A stretch of 64,000 nt of DNA, from assembly GCA_003993805.1 (NCBI GenBank), contig RSEF01000004.1, positions 10,414,012 to 10,478,011 on the forward strand, written 5' to 3'. The DNA is from Himantopus leucocephalus (lineage: Eukaryota; Chordata; Aves; Charadriiformes; Recurvirostridae). This document shows, one piece after another, positions 1 to 12,190 of this stretch; the first letter of the stretch is position 1; the number at the start of each line of letters is the position of its first letter. The notes beneath the pieces were generated by a model. The model had not been told where the DNA came from. It worked only from the letters and a program-made list of their open reading frames with translations, and did no database searches. Position numbers and translations under genes: made by a program.

Positions 1-2327
1 GGAGAAGCTAAAAGCAGTATTACACAAGGGATGATTCATAGATGTCAAGCTTCTCAGACGTTTTCTGAGGATGAATAAGGATATGCAGGGAAAATAAAAC
101 AACAAAAAAAATCATATAATTTTTTTTTTAGGCTTTTTAGGTCATATCTCTATACAGGTATACGGAGTCACATTAAATGTCCAAACTTGCTCAGAACAAG
201 CTGATATGTCAATACAGCATTGCATACTTAGGATATTGCCAGTAGCTGTTGATTGCATCATTAAGGTGTTCTGGTGGGGCTAGGTAGTGTGTTGGAGAAC
301 ACGGACATAACTACACAGCAGGGATCACCCTCTGGCGCTCATGTGCCATTGTCTGCACTCTTTCTACTCTTCACATTTGAGCTCAACAGGTTCCTAAAAC
401 AGAAGGTCTTCTCAGTGGACTGTGTGATACGGATACTTACTCTGGCAGGGTTTGAATTTTGATCTTATAAAGCTGTCAATGCTATTTACTTCCTTATGTA
501 GTGACAGGCCATCACCTCAAGTCTGACAAATACTGAGTAATCTACTCAAACTTTTGCCATTCAGAGGGAAGCTGACAAATCTGTCTTCTTGGCTATCTTG
601 TTTGTAACAACTTTTGTGACCAAAGAACAGCACTTTTTCTTCAGACAGCAGAAATCTTCATCCCAAACTTCCTATGACATTCAGCAAGCAAGTCAATCCA
701 TGTGCAGGAGCCCTTACTGTTGCAAGTGGCATAATTCCCATTTTTCTTTTCAAACAATTATTTTACATTCATCTTACAGTGAGAGAACAACCATAAAATA
801 GGTCTGATAATTGAACATTATAATTTGGTACAGCATTCAGCAAAACACATTTGAATGAATTGTGAGGCATTTCTGTTAACCTGTTATACATCAATACGGT
901 TGAAAAGTAGAGAACGTGCCAAAGCCAGCTGCTTTGATGTTAAGATAAAGACATCCTGAATCTGCCCAGCAGGATAAGGAAAACACATTTTATGTGTTGT
1001 TTACACTCTCATTTGCTCCTTGCCAAAAAGATAGTATGTTGGAATTTATTAAACTATTTCCTTTTTTAACTTACAGATTGCCTTTGGTGTTTATAACCCT
1101 TACAACCGCTTTTTGGTTAAAGGCACGCTATGACGGTACACGGCACTATTCATAGTGCCGCACCCATGAAGTATGTGGGCAAGGGCCAGGCAGCCCTTTG
1201 AGTTATCCCATGAATGTATGAGTTGGCGAGGGACAGTGGTACCTGCTGAGAGCCGTGGGGAAGCACGGAGTGTGGAGTAGATGTGCTGGTGTGCAGGTGC
1301 CTTGTGGGCCAGGTAGCTACGGGCTTCTGCATCTGCCTATACAGGGAGCCTTGAGCAGGGAAAGGGATATGCATCCAGCAGGTGGGCATGGCCCAGGCCC
1401 GCTGCCAGGAGCTGGCTCATCCCCTTGGCTCTTGCTCTGATGGCTGCAATATGCTGCCCTAAGCTTACTGGCTCCTGCGCCACACGTGGCTGGGAGTAGC
1501 TGCTCAAGAACAGCTTCCTAGGGAGCAGGAACGCAGTGTAGCTGATCCTAGTAAAGGAGGGTAATGAAAGCTTCTAGTGCCTGAAATGTGGGTTATCAAA
1601 AATAGTGGAATGTGGGTAGTTGAGCCATCTTGCATTTTCTTCTCTGCGTTTTTCCAAGTTCACTCTGTTTTGAAAAAGGAAGAAAATAACTTCTGGGTTC
1701 AAATATTCTTTTTCTTGATGCCTCCAAATGTATACGTGCATTGGTGTTCAGACTTCTACTACCCGGCCTGTGTTCGTTAGTTTTCTTCACATTAATACAC
1801 AGCTTTGGTACTATTTGAAATAAGAACAGTCCTCTTTCATTTAAATGATGGAAGAATGCAAAGAACAAGAGGATGCCAGTGAGGTGGGAGCAATCCCTCC
1901 AGATACATTGTTCATAGCATATATTGATTCCTAGTCGTTTATGGTAAGCAAAAGTTTAACAACCATAATTTTATGAAAATGACAATTGAAGAGGACATCT
2001 GGTGAGAATTCATTTATGCCTTTTTACATTTTTAACAACCTGGCTATTTTTACTCTTCTCATCCTCTCAAAGGGAGTACAATGTAATGAAGCATGGAGCT
2101 GGAACTAGGCCACACCTCAGCTGGAAAATGTCAAATTCTATTATGCCATCCTCAAAAGCATAAATCATAGCTGCAGATTTTTAAAGGTATAAATGAGAGA
2201 GGGAACAATATGAAATATTTATCTGAATTCATGCAATGTATTTATAGTACAGAATGGTAGTGTGTTGGTTATTATTTATGTAATATAGAAATACACCAAA
2301 AAATTTAAAGATTGAAATCTGTAATAC
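1..2327. other. Intergenic DNA
   Basis: Ordinary AT-rich DNA, with a GC-richer island at about 1,140-1,545 that begins at the 1,141 palindrome. The small overlapping frames on both strands in that island have no recognisable domain. Confidence 0.6.
1141..1160. repeat. Near-perfect palindrome (9-bp arms, 2-nt centre)
   Basis: CGGCACTAT-TC-ATAGTGCCG. It lies at the left edge of a GC-richer patch of about 400 bp in AT-rich DNA. Confidence 0.9.
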
Positions 2328-2585
2328 GTAGTGTCTTACCTTTGTGAAGGAATCCCTATGAACATTGTTCACCTTTTTGCATTTAGTTTTTCTGATTGTC
2401 AGCTAACAAAGTAATCCGCTCAATGTCAGGAATTACTGGTTACTTTGTTGCTTGANTGTAGTGTCTTACCTTTGTGAAGGAATCCCTATGAATATTGTTC
2501 ACCTTTTTGCATTTAGTTTTTCCGATTGTCAGCTAACAAACTAATCCGCTCAATGTCAGGAATTACTGGTTACTTTGTTGCTTGA
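2328..2585. repeat. 128-bp tandem duplication with a single N at the junction
   Basis: Copy 1 is 2,328-2,455 and copy 2 is 2,458-2,585, offset by 130 bp, with N at 2,456 between them. The copies start GTAGTGTCTTACC and end TTTGTTGCTTGA. I count three substitutions (AACATTG/AATATTG, TCTGATTG/TCCGATTG, GTAATCC/CTAATCC) and no indels. The lone N suggests two contig ends or haplotypes joined end to end. Confidence 0.95.
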
Positions 2586-4672
2586 AACCCTCATTTTATA
2601 TATGAAATATTTTTAACGGTCTTGTTTTTAAAAAACATAGTTGGCTAGTAAAACATCCACGGTTCCGCATTTCATTTTTTGTTATATTTATTTGTACCTT
2701 TGACACACTCTATCCATATTCCATTGGTTAAATTATGTATGGGGAAGAAGTGTCTGTCACTTTGGCAATACCGTAGTTCATAACTATTCAAATAAATAAA
2801 TAGCACTTACTAAGCACTTAGGAGGAGGACGGAAGATTGTTAAACTCACTTGCTCACTCCCCCTGTTCTTGTTTTCTTCAATATTCCTTTTATTCTGAGA
2901 GGGTTAAATTGGCTAAGTCGGACTCTACTCACAATAAGTTTGTCTTTCTTGATGTGTTCTATACCACTCAATTCTTCAACACAATTTTTTTAATGTTTGT
3001 AGTTTATTATGACATTTGTATATGTGACTAGATGACAGATGGTGACTACTGGTATGCCACAAGGGCATGTGATTACATACCTCTGTGAGATTATTGTTAT
3101 TATTACATTCAGCCTGTAGTAGATGAGGACCTCGTGCTCAGTTTTTAAAATACAGGCTGGTACAATATATAGCTACTAGCCTCTCTGAACTCCTTTGTCT
3201 AGCCATGTTCCAAAGTATATATTAGGCTGATTATAGTAATTATAGATTATGGTATATTTACTATACAGCAAATAGGCTGCATTCATCATTATGTAAGTGA
3301 CTAAAGGTGGCATGAACCCAAACTCAATCTCAGTGCTACCACCTGAAAGTTCTTATTGTACTAAAACAGTTATTGTATAAACCATGTTATTTATGATCTG
3401 GTAAATATGTTCTTAATTTGAACTACAACTTCTATACTTCTACAGTTTTTGAGGTCCTGGTTAAAGATATTCAGAGACAAGTCAGTCATTTGAAAACCAT
3501 CTGTAAGAGCCATTAGCAGAACAGAATTGCATGTATTTTCTGAGGCAAATTTTGTTCTGTACTGATTCTTCTGTCTTACACGCAAAGGTTTTATCACAGC
3601 ATCCTCAGGTATATGGATACCGCATCTGGTATATTATTTCTTCTTATGTCCTTTATCCAGAGAGATCTCGTGCAATTCAACTTTTAAGTTTCAAGAAGAG
3701 GATTTATTTCTGAGTTATTTAGGGGCCAGGGGGTCAGGATCTTGTCTAATCAATATCCATATTGTTACTGTTATGTGTATCTGTGATACATAAGACATGT
3801 AAACCTGGAATAGGGTGGTACAATCTGTGGTGCTCTTCAGTTCCTAAACCCATATTTTCCCTTGGACCCGGCTCAGTACAGCCAATTTTTAGTTGTTTAG
3901 TAGAAGTGAAACTGCCACTGTGTCAGAGGAGCAGAGAAGACAATTACAGCTACCGCTTTAACTGACATTCCTGGCATCATGGACCCACACCAAGAAGTAG
4001 TCTGAAGATAAGGGACAAACCTTTGAATCTGATACAAATCTTATTTAAACCCAGATTAGAAAGTGGAGGATGGGTTGAGTATTCTACTGAGCCTGTTTTG
4101 CTGAGGACATGCATTACAGAATTTAGCATCTGCTGGGGTTTCCCAGCTGCTGAAAGTGTGTCCCTGTATTGCGTTGCTGGAGGCTGTCCAAGAAGCAATA
4201 GAGGTTTCTGTTGTCACATCAATAGATTCATTTGAAATTCTTAATCTTGTATTTGAAGGTGAAAGCAGTGCAGACTGTTTCCTCACAACTGCCTCAGATA
4301 ACCCTTGGATGGGATGGGGCAAGAAGGCAGTGTGAATTTGCTCTACTCATTGATATAGATATCAACTAATATATATATTAACTATATGAACTTGTCATTT
4401 TCTTTGCTGAGAAGGCCATGTAGTTTTTTACTACTTTTTAGAGAAAGATCTTGAACCAAGTAACATTGATGCTATTTAACTTCACTGTGTATCATATGTT
4501 TCCAGCTTATATCTAAACAATGTTCTTGTGCAGTAGATGTTTCGGTGTTAGGTGTTTGAAATCTTATCTGCCATTCTGTTCTTACTGATTTAATCTCCTT
4601 GGCTTTAAATAGTCTGTCTGAAGTCATTGCAGAATGGATCAAAAGAGGTGCACTCAGCTAATTTAGAAGGAG

Positions 4673-4746
4673 GTTAAGAAGCTATTCTTAAGAGTTATTC
4701 TTAAGAGTTCTTAAGCTATTCTTAAAAGTTTAAGAAGCTATTCTTA
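4673..4746. repeat. Short degenerate tandem repeat of an AGCTATTCTTAAG-type unit
   Basis: Variants of TTAAGAAGCTATTCTTAAGAG recur four to five times over about 75 bp, some lacking the AGCTA part. The unit contains CTTAAG palindromes, typical of replication slippage. No gene is nearby. Confidence 0.8.
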
Positions 4747-7700
4747 GGCTGAAGGGTGGCAAGGAGTAGTTGAAGATTTAAAGTTGAAGGCAAATAATTT
4801 AAGAATATTATGGTTTGTCATATACAGTATCAGTAGTGATTTCCTTTCCTTCTTGACCATTTCTTCATGCATACAGCATGTATCCACTTTAGCTTGGGCA
4901 ACACAGCTGTGGGTGACAGTCACTCTGTAAAACACGTAAGGAATAAATCTAGCTTTAAAAAAATGCTGAGGAATTTGGGGCGGAGGGGGGAAGGAGTTGT
5001 CAGGGCAGCTCCCTGATCAAGCCAAGCCATCCCAGCTGTAACTCTGCAGCAAGGGACACAGGTCGGGACAGCGGAGGAAGGCACTGTCAACAGGCGCTTT
5101 GGAAGGTGGAAGCCTGAGCTACCTTCATCCTTCGCTCTCTGCCATAAAATCCAACCTGCCTCAGCTCAGGCTGACAGAAGATGCCTTTCCTTTGCCTCCA
5201 GGTATCCTTTTAAGTGTTAGGACAGAAGCAGTGTTCCCTGTTGCCTGGCGTGCTCCTGCATCAGTGACTGCTTCTCAAGACACAGGAGAGCAAAGAGCAC
5301 CACTGCAGAAGATAACTAGCACACTTCTCAGCCAGTATTTAGCAGTCAGTAAAGTGTTAATGTTCAGTGTCTTTTTCTCAGCCCTAGATAGACACGCTAA
5401 TTTTCAGCTATCCTCTAACACTTAGTTTAGAACTGAGCAGAAACTGGGTTTTTTAGTGTTTGAGTAGACATTTGGCAACTTGTGAAGTGTCAGATGAGCA
5501 CTGGTGAATTTGAGAACTAGGGTGAACGTTTGTGTCAGGGAAGGAAAAAATCTTCACAGCAGAAAGCACTCCCTAACCTGAGACTGGAGGTACCTGAAAT
5601 AAAGTAGCTTTAAACTAGTCTATTCCAATTACATTAAAAGCCAAATCCCTGCACTACTGACACTTTGCAGACTCCAGCAGCAAATATTGAAATCTAGCTT
5701 CAAGGGACTAGCTGCACACTTGAGAATTAATCAATATAAACCAAATATGGTAAAGGCTTAAAACATGACCTAAACATAATATACCATGAGAGAATATGGC
5801 TGAAAAGCCTTATCTAAAAGCAAGAGCAAGGCAGAGGGGACAGTATCTAGGTTTCAGCAGAGCAGACTTCACCACCGGTCTGGAAGTTCCTGCTCTGGAG
5901 AGGAGCCATATCCTCATGTCACCCTGGGTGTCCAGTCTAACACCAAGGCTTCAAAAGTAAAAGGCGCATGAAGGTCCTCCTGCGTTGTCTCCCGGGGTGC
6001 AGTCCCTATGCAGAGCCCCTGCTGCGGTGTGTTATGCTGCAGAGAAAGGCACAGGTGCAAGCGCTCAGTTTTCCTGCTTTTTATAATGCCATCGGGACAT
6101 AATCATTTCCCTACAGGTTCTCATCTAAATGATAAAAGACTTGGTAAATCTAAAATGTTATTCACTGAACTATTGTTAGGGAATTTCCCTATTAGATTTA
6201 TCACTTCTTCTATTAATTCAATTTAGTCTATTAATTTACCCTCTATTAATTTATCACAGCTTTCTGGGTTGGGGTTTTTTTTTCCCCCCCTCATCTGCAA
6301 AGTGCTCAATGTTGACAGTGACGGAAACCTCACAGGAAGCATTGACAAGGTTTGAAAAATAATTCTGGAGCCCTTGTGTTGCTAAGGAAGTTTCATCAGT
6401 AGAACCAACGATTTGAGATTGTTTTCTCAGCAGCACATGAGATAAATGAGAACTATTTCCAGATTCAGTAATTTTGAAATCTGAAGGAAAGATCTTATCA
6501 GTTTGCTGGCCACCTTGAATAGAATACATCAAAAAAGATTAATAGGAAACAGGGATACCTGCTTTGTTTTATAGCAAAAAAAGCCCTGCAAAAATATTTT
6601 AAGTAGCTGTTTCTACGTACTTCATTTTGCATTAAATATAAAACCTAAGCATCAGTTTATATAACTAGCTTTTCATTATACACTGCTAGGATAAGCAAAT
6701 TGTTTTATGCAAAGAAAAATCTGTGAAATTTATTAAATCATAATAAAGACCCTGTGTGAAGTCTGAAATGCTGGAATATTTAATGTATGCTTGGGTATCT
6801 TCCAAATTTTTCCCAGTGGATAAATTAATCTCTCAGGAAAACTTTATTTACACAGTTTTAACTGAAGATGCAGCTGTATAAGATGTATAAGGGAATTTTC
6901 TTTTCCACCAGCTGCAAAATTTTACTGTTTTGAGATTCACCATCCTCAAATATATGACAAATATATTTAACAGACTCATAAATACAAATAATGTGAACCC
7001 AAAAGCCTATGTCTAAATACAAATGTCAACCTTTGTTTGTCAAAGCTCTTCCCTGTCTATAGCAAACCTTGATTATTAAATATGAAGTATTCCACTTCCA
7101 TAGGAGTAGGACTGGGACCATGGAGAAGTAGTGGCAGGTGATATTTTACTGTAGCTGCAGCATGCTTGAACCATCCAAGGGGAATACATGACACATATCT
7201 GTGTAGCTCAATTTAATGTGCCTGGTTAGACAAGCACAAATGTTCATGTGCAATGTATTTGCAGCATGTAGATATTTGTGTTACAGTATACTGCACAGTG
7301 TATATTTAGAAGCTAATAGGAGTGTATGAAATCTTTTAAATAGATCATTAAAATGTGTAGCATACTTTTTAAACAGAAAAAAAAACTGCATTTTTTTAAG
7401 ATGATCAGTTTAACTAAGCTACCACTAAACAAAAGCATATTTAGGTAATGATAGTTGTTGAATAATGACATCTGTTCTTCAATGAAGAATCTATAATTTC
7501 TATTAGAATTATAATCTTCTTTAATTTTAACTTCAAATCTTGTGTGTATACAATACTATCAGTCATAATCCTATCGTAGCAGTAATTAATTTGGTCTGTT
7601 CAGCAAACAGAGGTTTTAAAAGCACATTTGACTGAGTTACAAATAAAACTTCTCCAGGTTAAAAGTGTTCCCTTCATATCATGCGGATCTGGTTTGAAGA

Positions 7701-8979
7701 TTTCTGATGAAGGAAGGACGGAGCTATTTTTTCCTTTGCCAATAAAAATAGATCACATCTATTTTGGGACTCTCAACACAATCTTCATTTCTAATTCTCA
7801 GACAGTGACTATGACTCACTGAACGTATTTCTAAAGTCTGAGCTTCAAGAAGATAAAGATATTGGCCAGCTCCTCAGCTGGTGTAAATCAGCGTAACTTC
7901 TCTGATCTTTGTTAAGCTGGCCTTGTGCAAGATCTCTCTTACGCTTTTAGGCATTTTTGTTTTCTGATGCTTTCTCACCTCTCTGGAATAGTTTCAGACT
8001 GTTGATCCATGAATGTCTGAGTTGTTTTGGGGGGCCAGTTCATTTATTACTGACTTTTTTCCCCATGGGACAGTATAATGTGGGTTCTAAGTGTTGGTTT
8101 GCTTTTATATGGAATAGTTAATGTAATCAAAGCGCTCCAAATGTGCTTTATGCAAACAAATTCCTATGAATCAGAAAGCGGGACTTAATATGTGTCCTCC
8201 TTTAGCTTTTTTCTACTCCCATAGTGTAGGTGTGTTTTTCTCATACACATTTCTGTCATGTGGTATCTACTTCCATATTTAAACATGTATTTTATTTCAT
8301 ATTAATGGACTTGGTGTATAAATTCTTACATATAAACTAGTCTATCAAAAACTAAATAGGAAAGTTATAGTAATTAGCTTGATAATAGGTGGCTGTTTCC
8401 TCTTTTCAGTTGCAAAAGAAATGCCTGCCATGTGTTGGAGCTACAGCCCATCCTTGGCCAACAAATTTCAGTAACTCCTTCCTACATAAAAATTATCTCT
8501 GTCTGTGTGCACGTGCATGAGTGTATTTTGGAATCAGCCACTTTGTTTAGGCATTGATACCACATCCTGTTATGAGGAAGCTGCAACTTCAATTGTGTCT
8601 TGATGCAACAAATACATAATTTTGGAAAAGTTTCAATAATAGTCACCAATGGATTATCAGGCAACGCTTCCCTAAAGGCATGCAGCCTGGCCAAAGGATT
8701 TGACAATTTTGATAAGTCAGCATCTGTGAAGAAATCTAACTACTTCATTACATTCTTGTGAGAATTTGCCTTTTCCTCTGCAATAGTAAGCTTAACTTTA
8801 AGTGAAGTTTAAATACTATTGTTAAAAGATCCTAGCACACCTTTCTTTTATGAGTATGCAGTTGTGTTTTAGGAGTGTGCACCTTGGGGAACAGATACTG
8901 CTCTAAATACATTTCTAACCATCCTCTTTTATTTCTGTTCCAAACTCTACATACAATCTTTTCATTAGCTTGTGTGGCA

Positions 8980-9001
8980 GGGGGTGCGGTGGGTGGGGGG
9001 G
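8980..9001 (+). other. Potential G-quadruplex sequence
   Basis: Runs GGGGG, GG, GGG and GGGGGGG separated by one to three bases. It is in intergenic DNA. Confidence 0.5.
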
Positions 9002-12000
9002 TCCTCAGGTTTCTTTTTTGTCAGGTATTGTTATATAAAGAAAAATAGATGTAAGGTAAAAAGTAGATGCCTTAAAAAAGGTAACAATAAATCATTCAAA
9101 GTCTGTCAGTTTTCTGCACAGGCTGCTAAAAGAATAGATTTAATGGATCTCCATACAGCAGAGCTTTCCTATATTGCTGAAGTTTTTTCATCTGACAGAG
9201 TATTGCATCACTTGGAACAAGCCCTATATTGTGGGTAGACCTCTACTGAAGAGATACTGATCTCTGACAAGGAGTACTTTGATTGTGGGGGAGTCCGTGT
9301 GTATCTTCTCTATGAGTGCTTCTTGCTATATATTTTGAGACACAAAGCCTAAGAATACAGCACAGAATATGATAATACGGAATACAGAAAAAAGCTGTTG
9401 ATTACCATTTGTATTTTTAGTCTCCTCATTTCAGGAAAATGCCAAAAGCGAACTTCAGCAGTCATATCCAACTGTATTATTTCTCATGACAGTATAAAAT
9501 AGTGAGACAGTTTCACAAACTAGATTAAGAATCGTAGTTTATATTGCTGCATAAAATTGCTAAAATTGCATAGAAATCTGTATTGTGGATCATAAGTTAA
9601 CGTAAAAACTCCAAGCTATTTTTTTTTTTTACTTTGTCTGTTTAAGCTACTGGGCAAGTTGTTGCATGAATAAATATATTTGCTTCCTCTGAAACTGTGT
9701 AATATTAAATGCTGTGTTGTTGGCATAAAATATAAGTTGATCAGACAGACAAAGATTATTATTCTGACAACAGCGTACACAAGGGTATCGTTGTACATTG
9801 AATTTCAGTGTGTAATATGGTATAAATCTTCATGAGAGACTCAACTTTTATTGGCGGCACAGAAGGTGCTTTTCCTTATTAAATACGGGAGATGGTCCCA
9901 GGGGATTTTTTTAAAATATCTTTATCCATTTTTTTCATCTAGTCTCTGGGCCCTGGAAGGCTGACAGATACAGCCGGGTAAGCATTTCTCTTTTGAATGC
10001 TTGACTATACATACAGTCATGCTTTCGCTCTTGAGCCCCTATAATGTTTTACCTCAGCAGAACCCATCAGATCCCACACAAGCTCCACCTTTCCCATTCC
10101 ATAAACGGATGTGTGTGTGCCCTGTCGATAGCCTGTGGGACAAAAAAAAATGCCTTGATTCTGTGAAATATTACCAATGAATCACTAAAATGACAGTGGT
10201 TTGGATTCTGCACTTCTGTAATTTCTTGCTATCACTGACTATCGTTGTCCTCTCATTACAACTGCCAAGGATTTATTTTCAGGGCATGGGGACACCAACG
10301 AGCGCTCTTACTTCAGGACAGTGCACAAAATGAAGGGACAAGGGCATAGACTAAGATACTATCTTCGTGAATTTAAACTACATGGATTATTTTCCTGGCC
10401 AATGGAGGTATATCATCTCTTTATTGGACGTAAATAATTAGATTTTCATCAACTGTCCATCAGGACAGTTAGCTTGCCCTCCTAAATCAGGAAGACCAAA
10501 GAGGCCACGGAACACAAAGGCAACACAACAACACACGAACTCCCTGTTGTTTCCCAGCCCGATTGTGGACCATAATCTTCTTTCCTTGGATAAGCACCGT
10601 ATGCAACTAAAATGAGCTCAGGACCTTCAGGCTCAGCTGAGATCTCACTTCCACGTGTCAAAGCAGGGAGCAACCCAAACCATGTTCATTTGTCTCCTTT
10701 AGCTCCTGCCCCTTCTGGACTCTTTTGTGAAGTGTGGCAATAATCCACAGCTTCCACATGGTACACACCACTGGAGATGTGGCCTTCTTACCAGTGTTCA
10801 TCATTTCTTCGGGGGAACCCGTGTCTTCACTGAACCTGGTGTTTGCCAGCTAGGATCTCTCTTAAATATTACAGCAGCAAACATAGCTGTCACACAAAAG
10901 CTATGAAAAGCACTAACACAGGAGTTGAATACCTTTCACCAGTTCTCAGCACCAGGATTTTTCGCTATCTATAGCTTCCCTTACCCTCACCAAGCCACCA
11001 CTTACTGTCTTATCTACAGTGTGGAGAGAAGCCCACCACTAAGGGACTGTGCTGCCAGTTAGCCATGGTGAGAGGGCTCCTGGCCACTGCAAGGCTCTTG
11101 CTGTCTGCTAAGCACCTTGATCACTCCTGATCATATGGACACTGGAGCTGCACGGAACAAACCTGTGGGGAGGGCTTTGGGCAAAAAGGTAGCATCTCTC
11201 CGCAAGCTGTTGTGTAGACAGTGATCCATATGAAGCTCAAATGCCTTTCACTGAAAATAAAACCCAAAGGACTTGAAAAAAATCTGTTTAAGTGAGTGTT
11301 GTTCTCTGCCTTCACTGTGAAGTTTGTGGTCCCCTTATTTGACTTCATTGTCTGTAAGTCTAGAAAGACTTTTAGCGATTCTGCCATTCTAAAACATGGG
11401 GTTTATATTTACACAAACTGTCCATTGGGTCATCTTTGTTTTTCCCTGTTGTATCTTTTCATTTTCTAGTGCTTTTGCATGTTCACACATTTTTGTACGT
11501 CTGTGTTTCATTAGTTCCCAAAAAACAGGTTCTAATACAACATGGGTTTATACACATGCTTGTGCTTTTGTTTTGGATAGACCCATTCAAACAAACAGGC
11601 CTCTTCATTGTACAGACTTAAGTGTTCAGATGGATTATAATTTTAACGAGACCATGTAAAATACGTGTGCTGTGTGTAGATAATAGTTCCCTAAGGTGGT
11701 CAGCCTAGTCCAGCTTCACAAAGAATATTAGCGGTGCCATGCCAACTAGTGAAGCACCTGGTTTTCAAACTGAAGTTTAAAATTAGACATTATGTGTGTG
11801 AGAATCCAGTGTAAAAGCTTTTGTAACAGAAAGCATGCTAATATACAAACCGTAACTCCTTGCTCCGGTTAATACCGAATTAAATACCAAAGTATTCGCT
11901 GAAATTGAAAGAGTAGACCCATCCTGGGTAAAAACCTTAGTCACTCAACTACAGAGTGAAGGTTATGCTTATATTGAGTCAGTAGAGATCTTAAAAAGAG

Positions 12001-12132
12001 TGAATTTTATGGTATCTCACTTCCTCCACCTTTATTAGTCAGCTGATCGTATTGATCTGTTAGGAAGACAGAGGTGTACTGCATTTTGAACTGATGAAAT
12101 TACAGTCCTCCATAAATTTGTATATTGCATTA

Positions 12133-12190
12133 AACAAGTCACTGAATCTTTATTTAACCTCCCTTTCCCCATTTGTAAATGAGAACGAGG
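12133..12190 (+). mobile_element. Possible MIR-type SINE fragment
   Basis: ACAAGTCACTGAATC, a T-rich insertion, then AACCTCCCTTTCCCC and ATTTGTAAATGAGAA follow the order of the MIR core, recalled as CAAGTCACTTAACCTC, CAGTTTCC, CATCTGTAAAATG. Identity is moderate and the fragment is short, so it could be coincidence. Confidence 0.45.

Noticed and set aside
10480..11130. GC-richer stretch considered as a possible old LTR
   Set aside because: No TG...CA ends, second copy, primer-binding site or polymerase-like frame was found.
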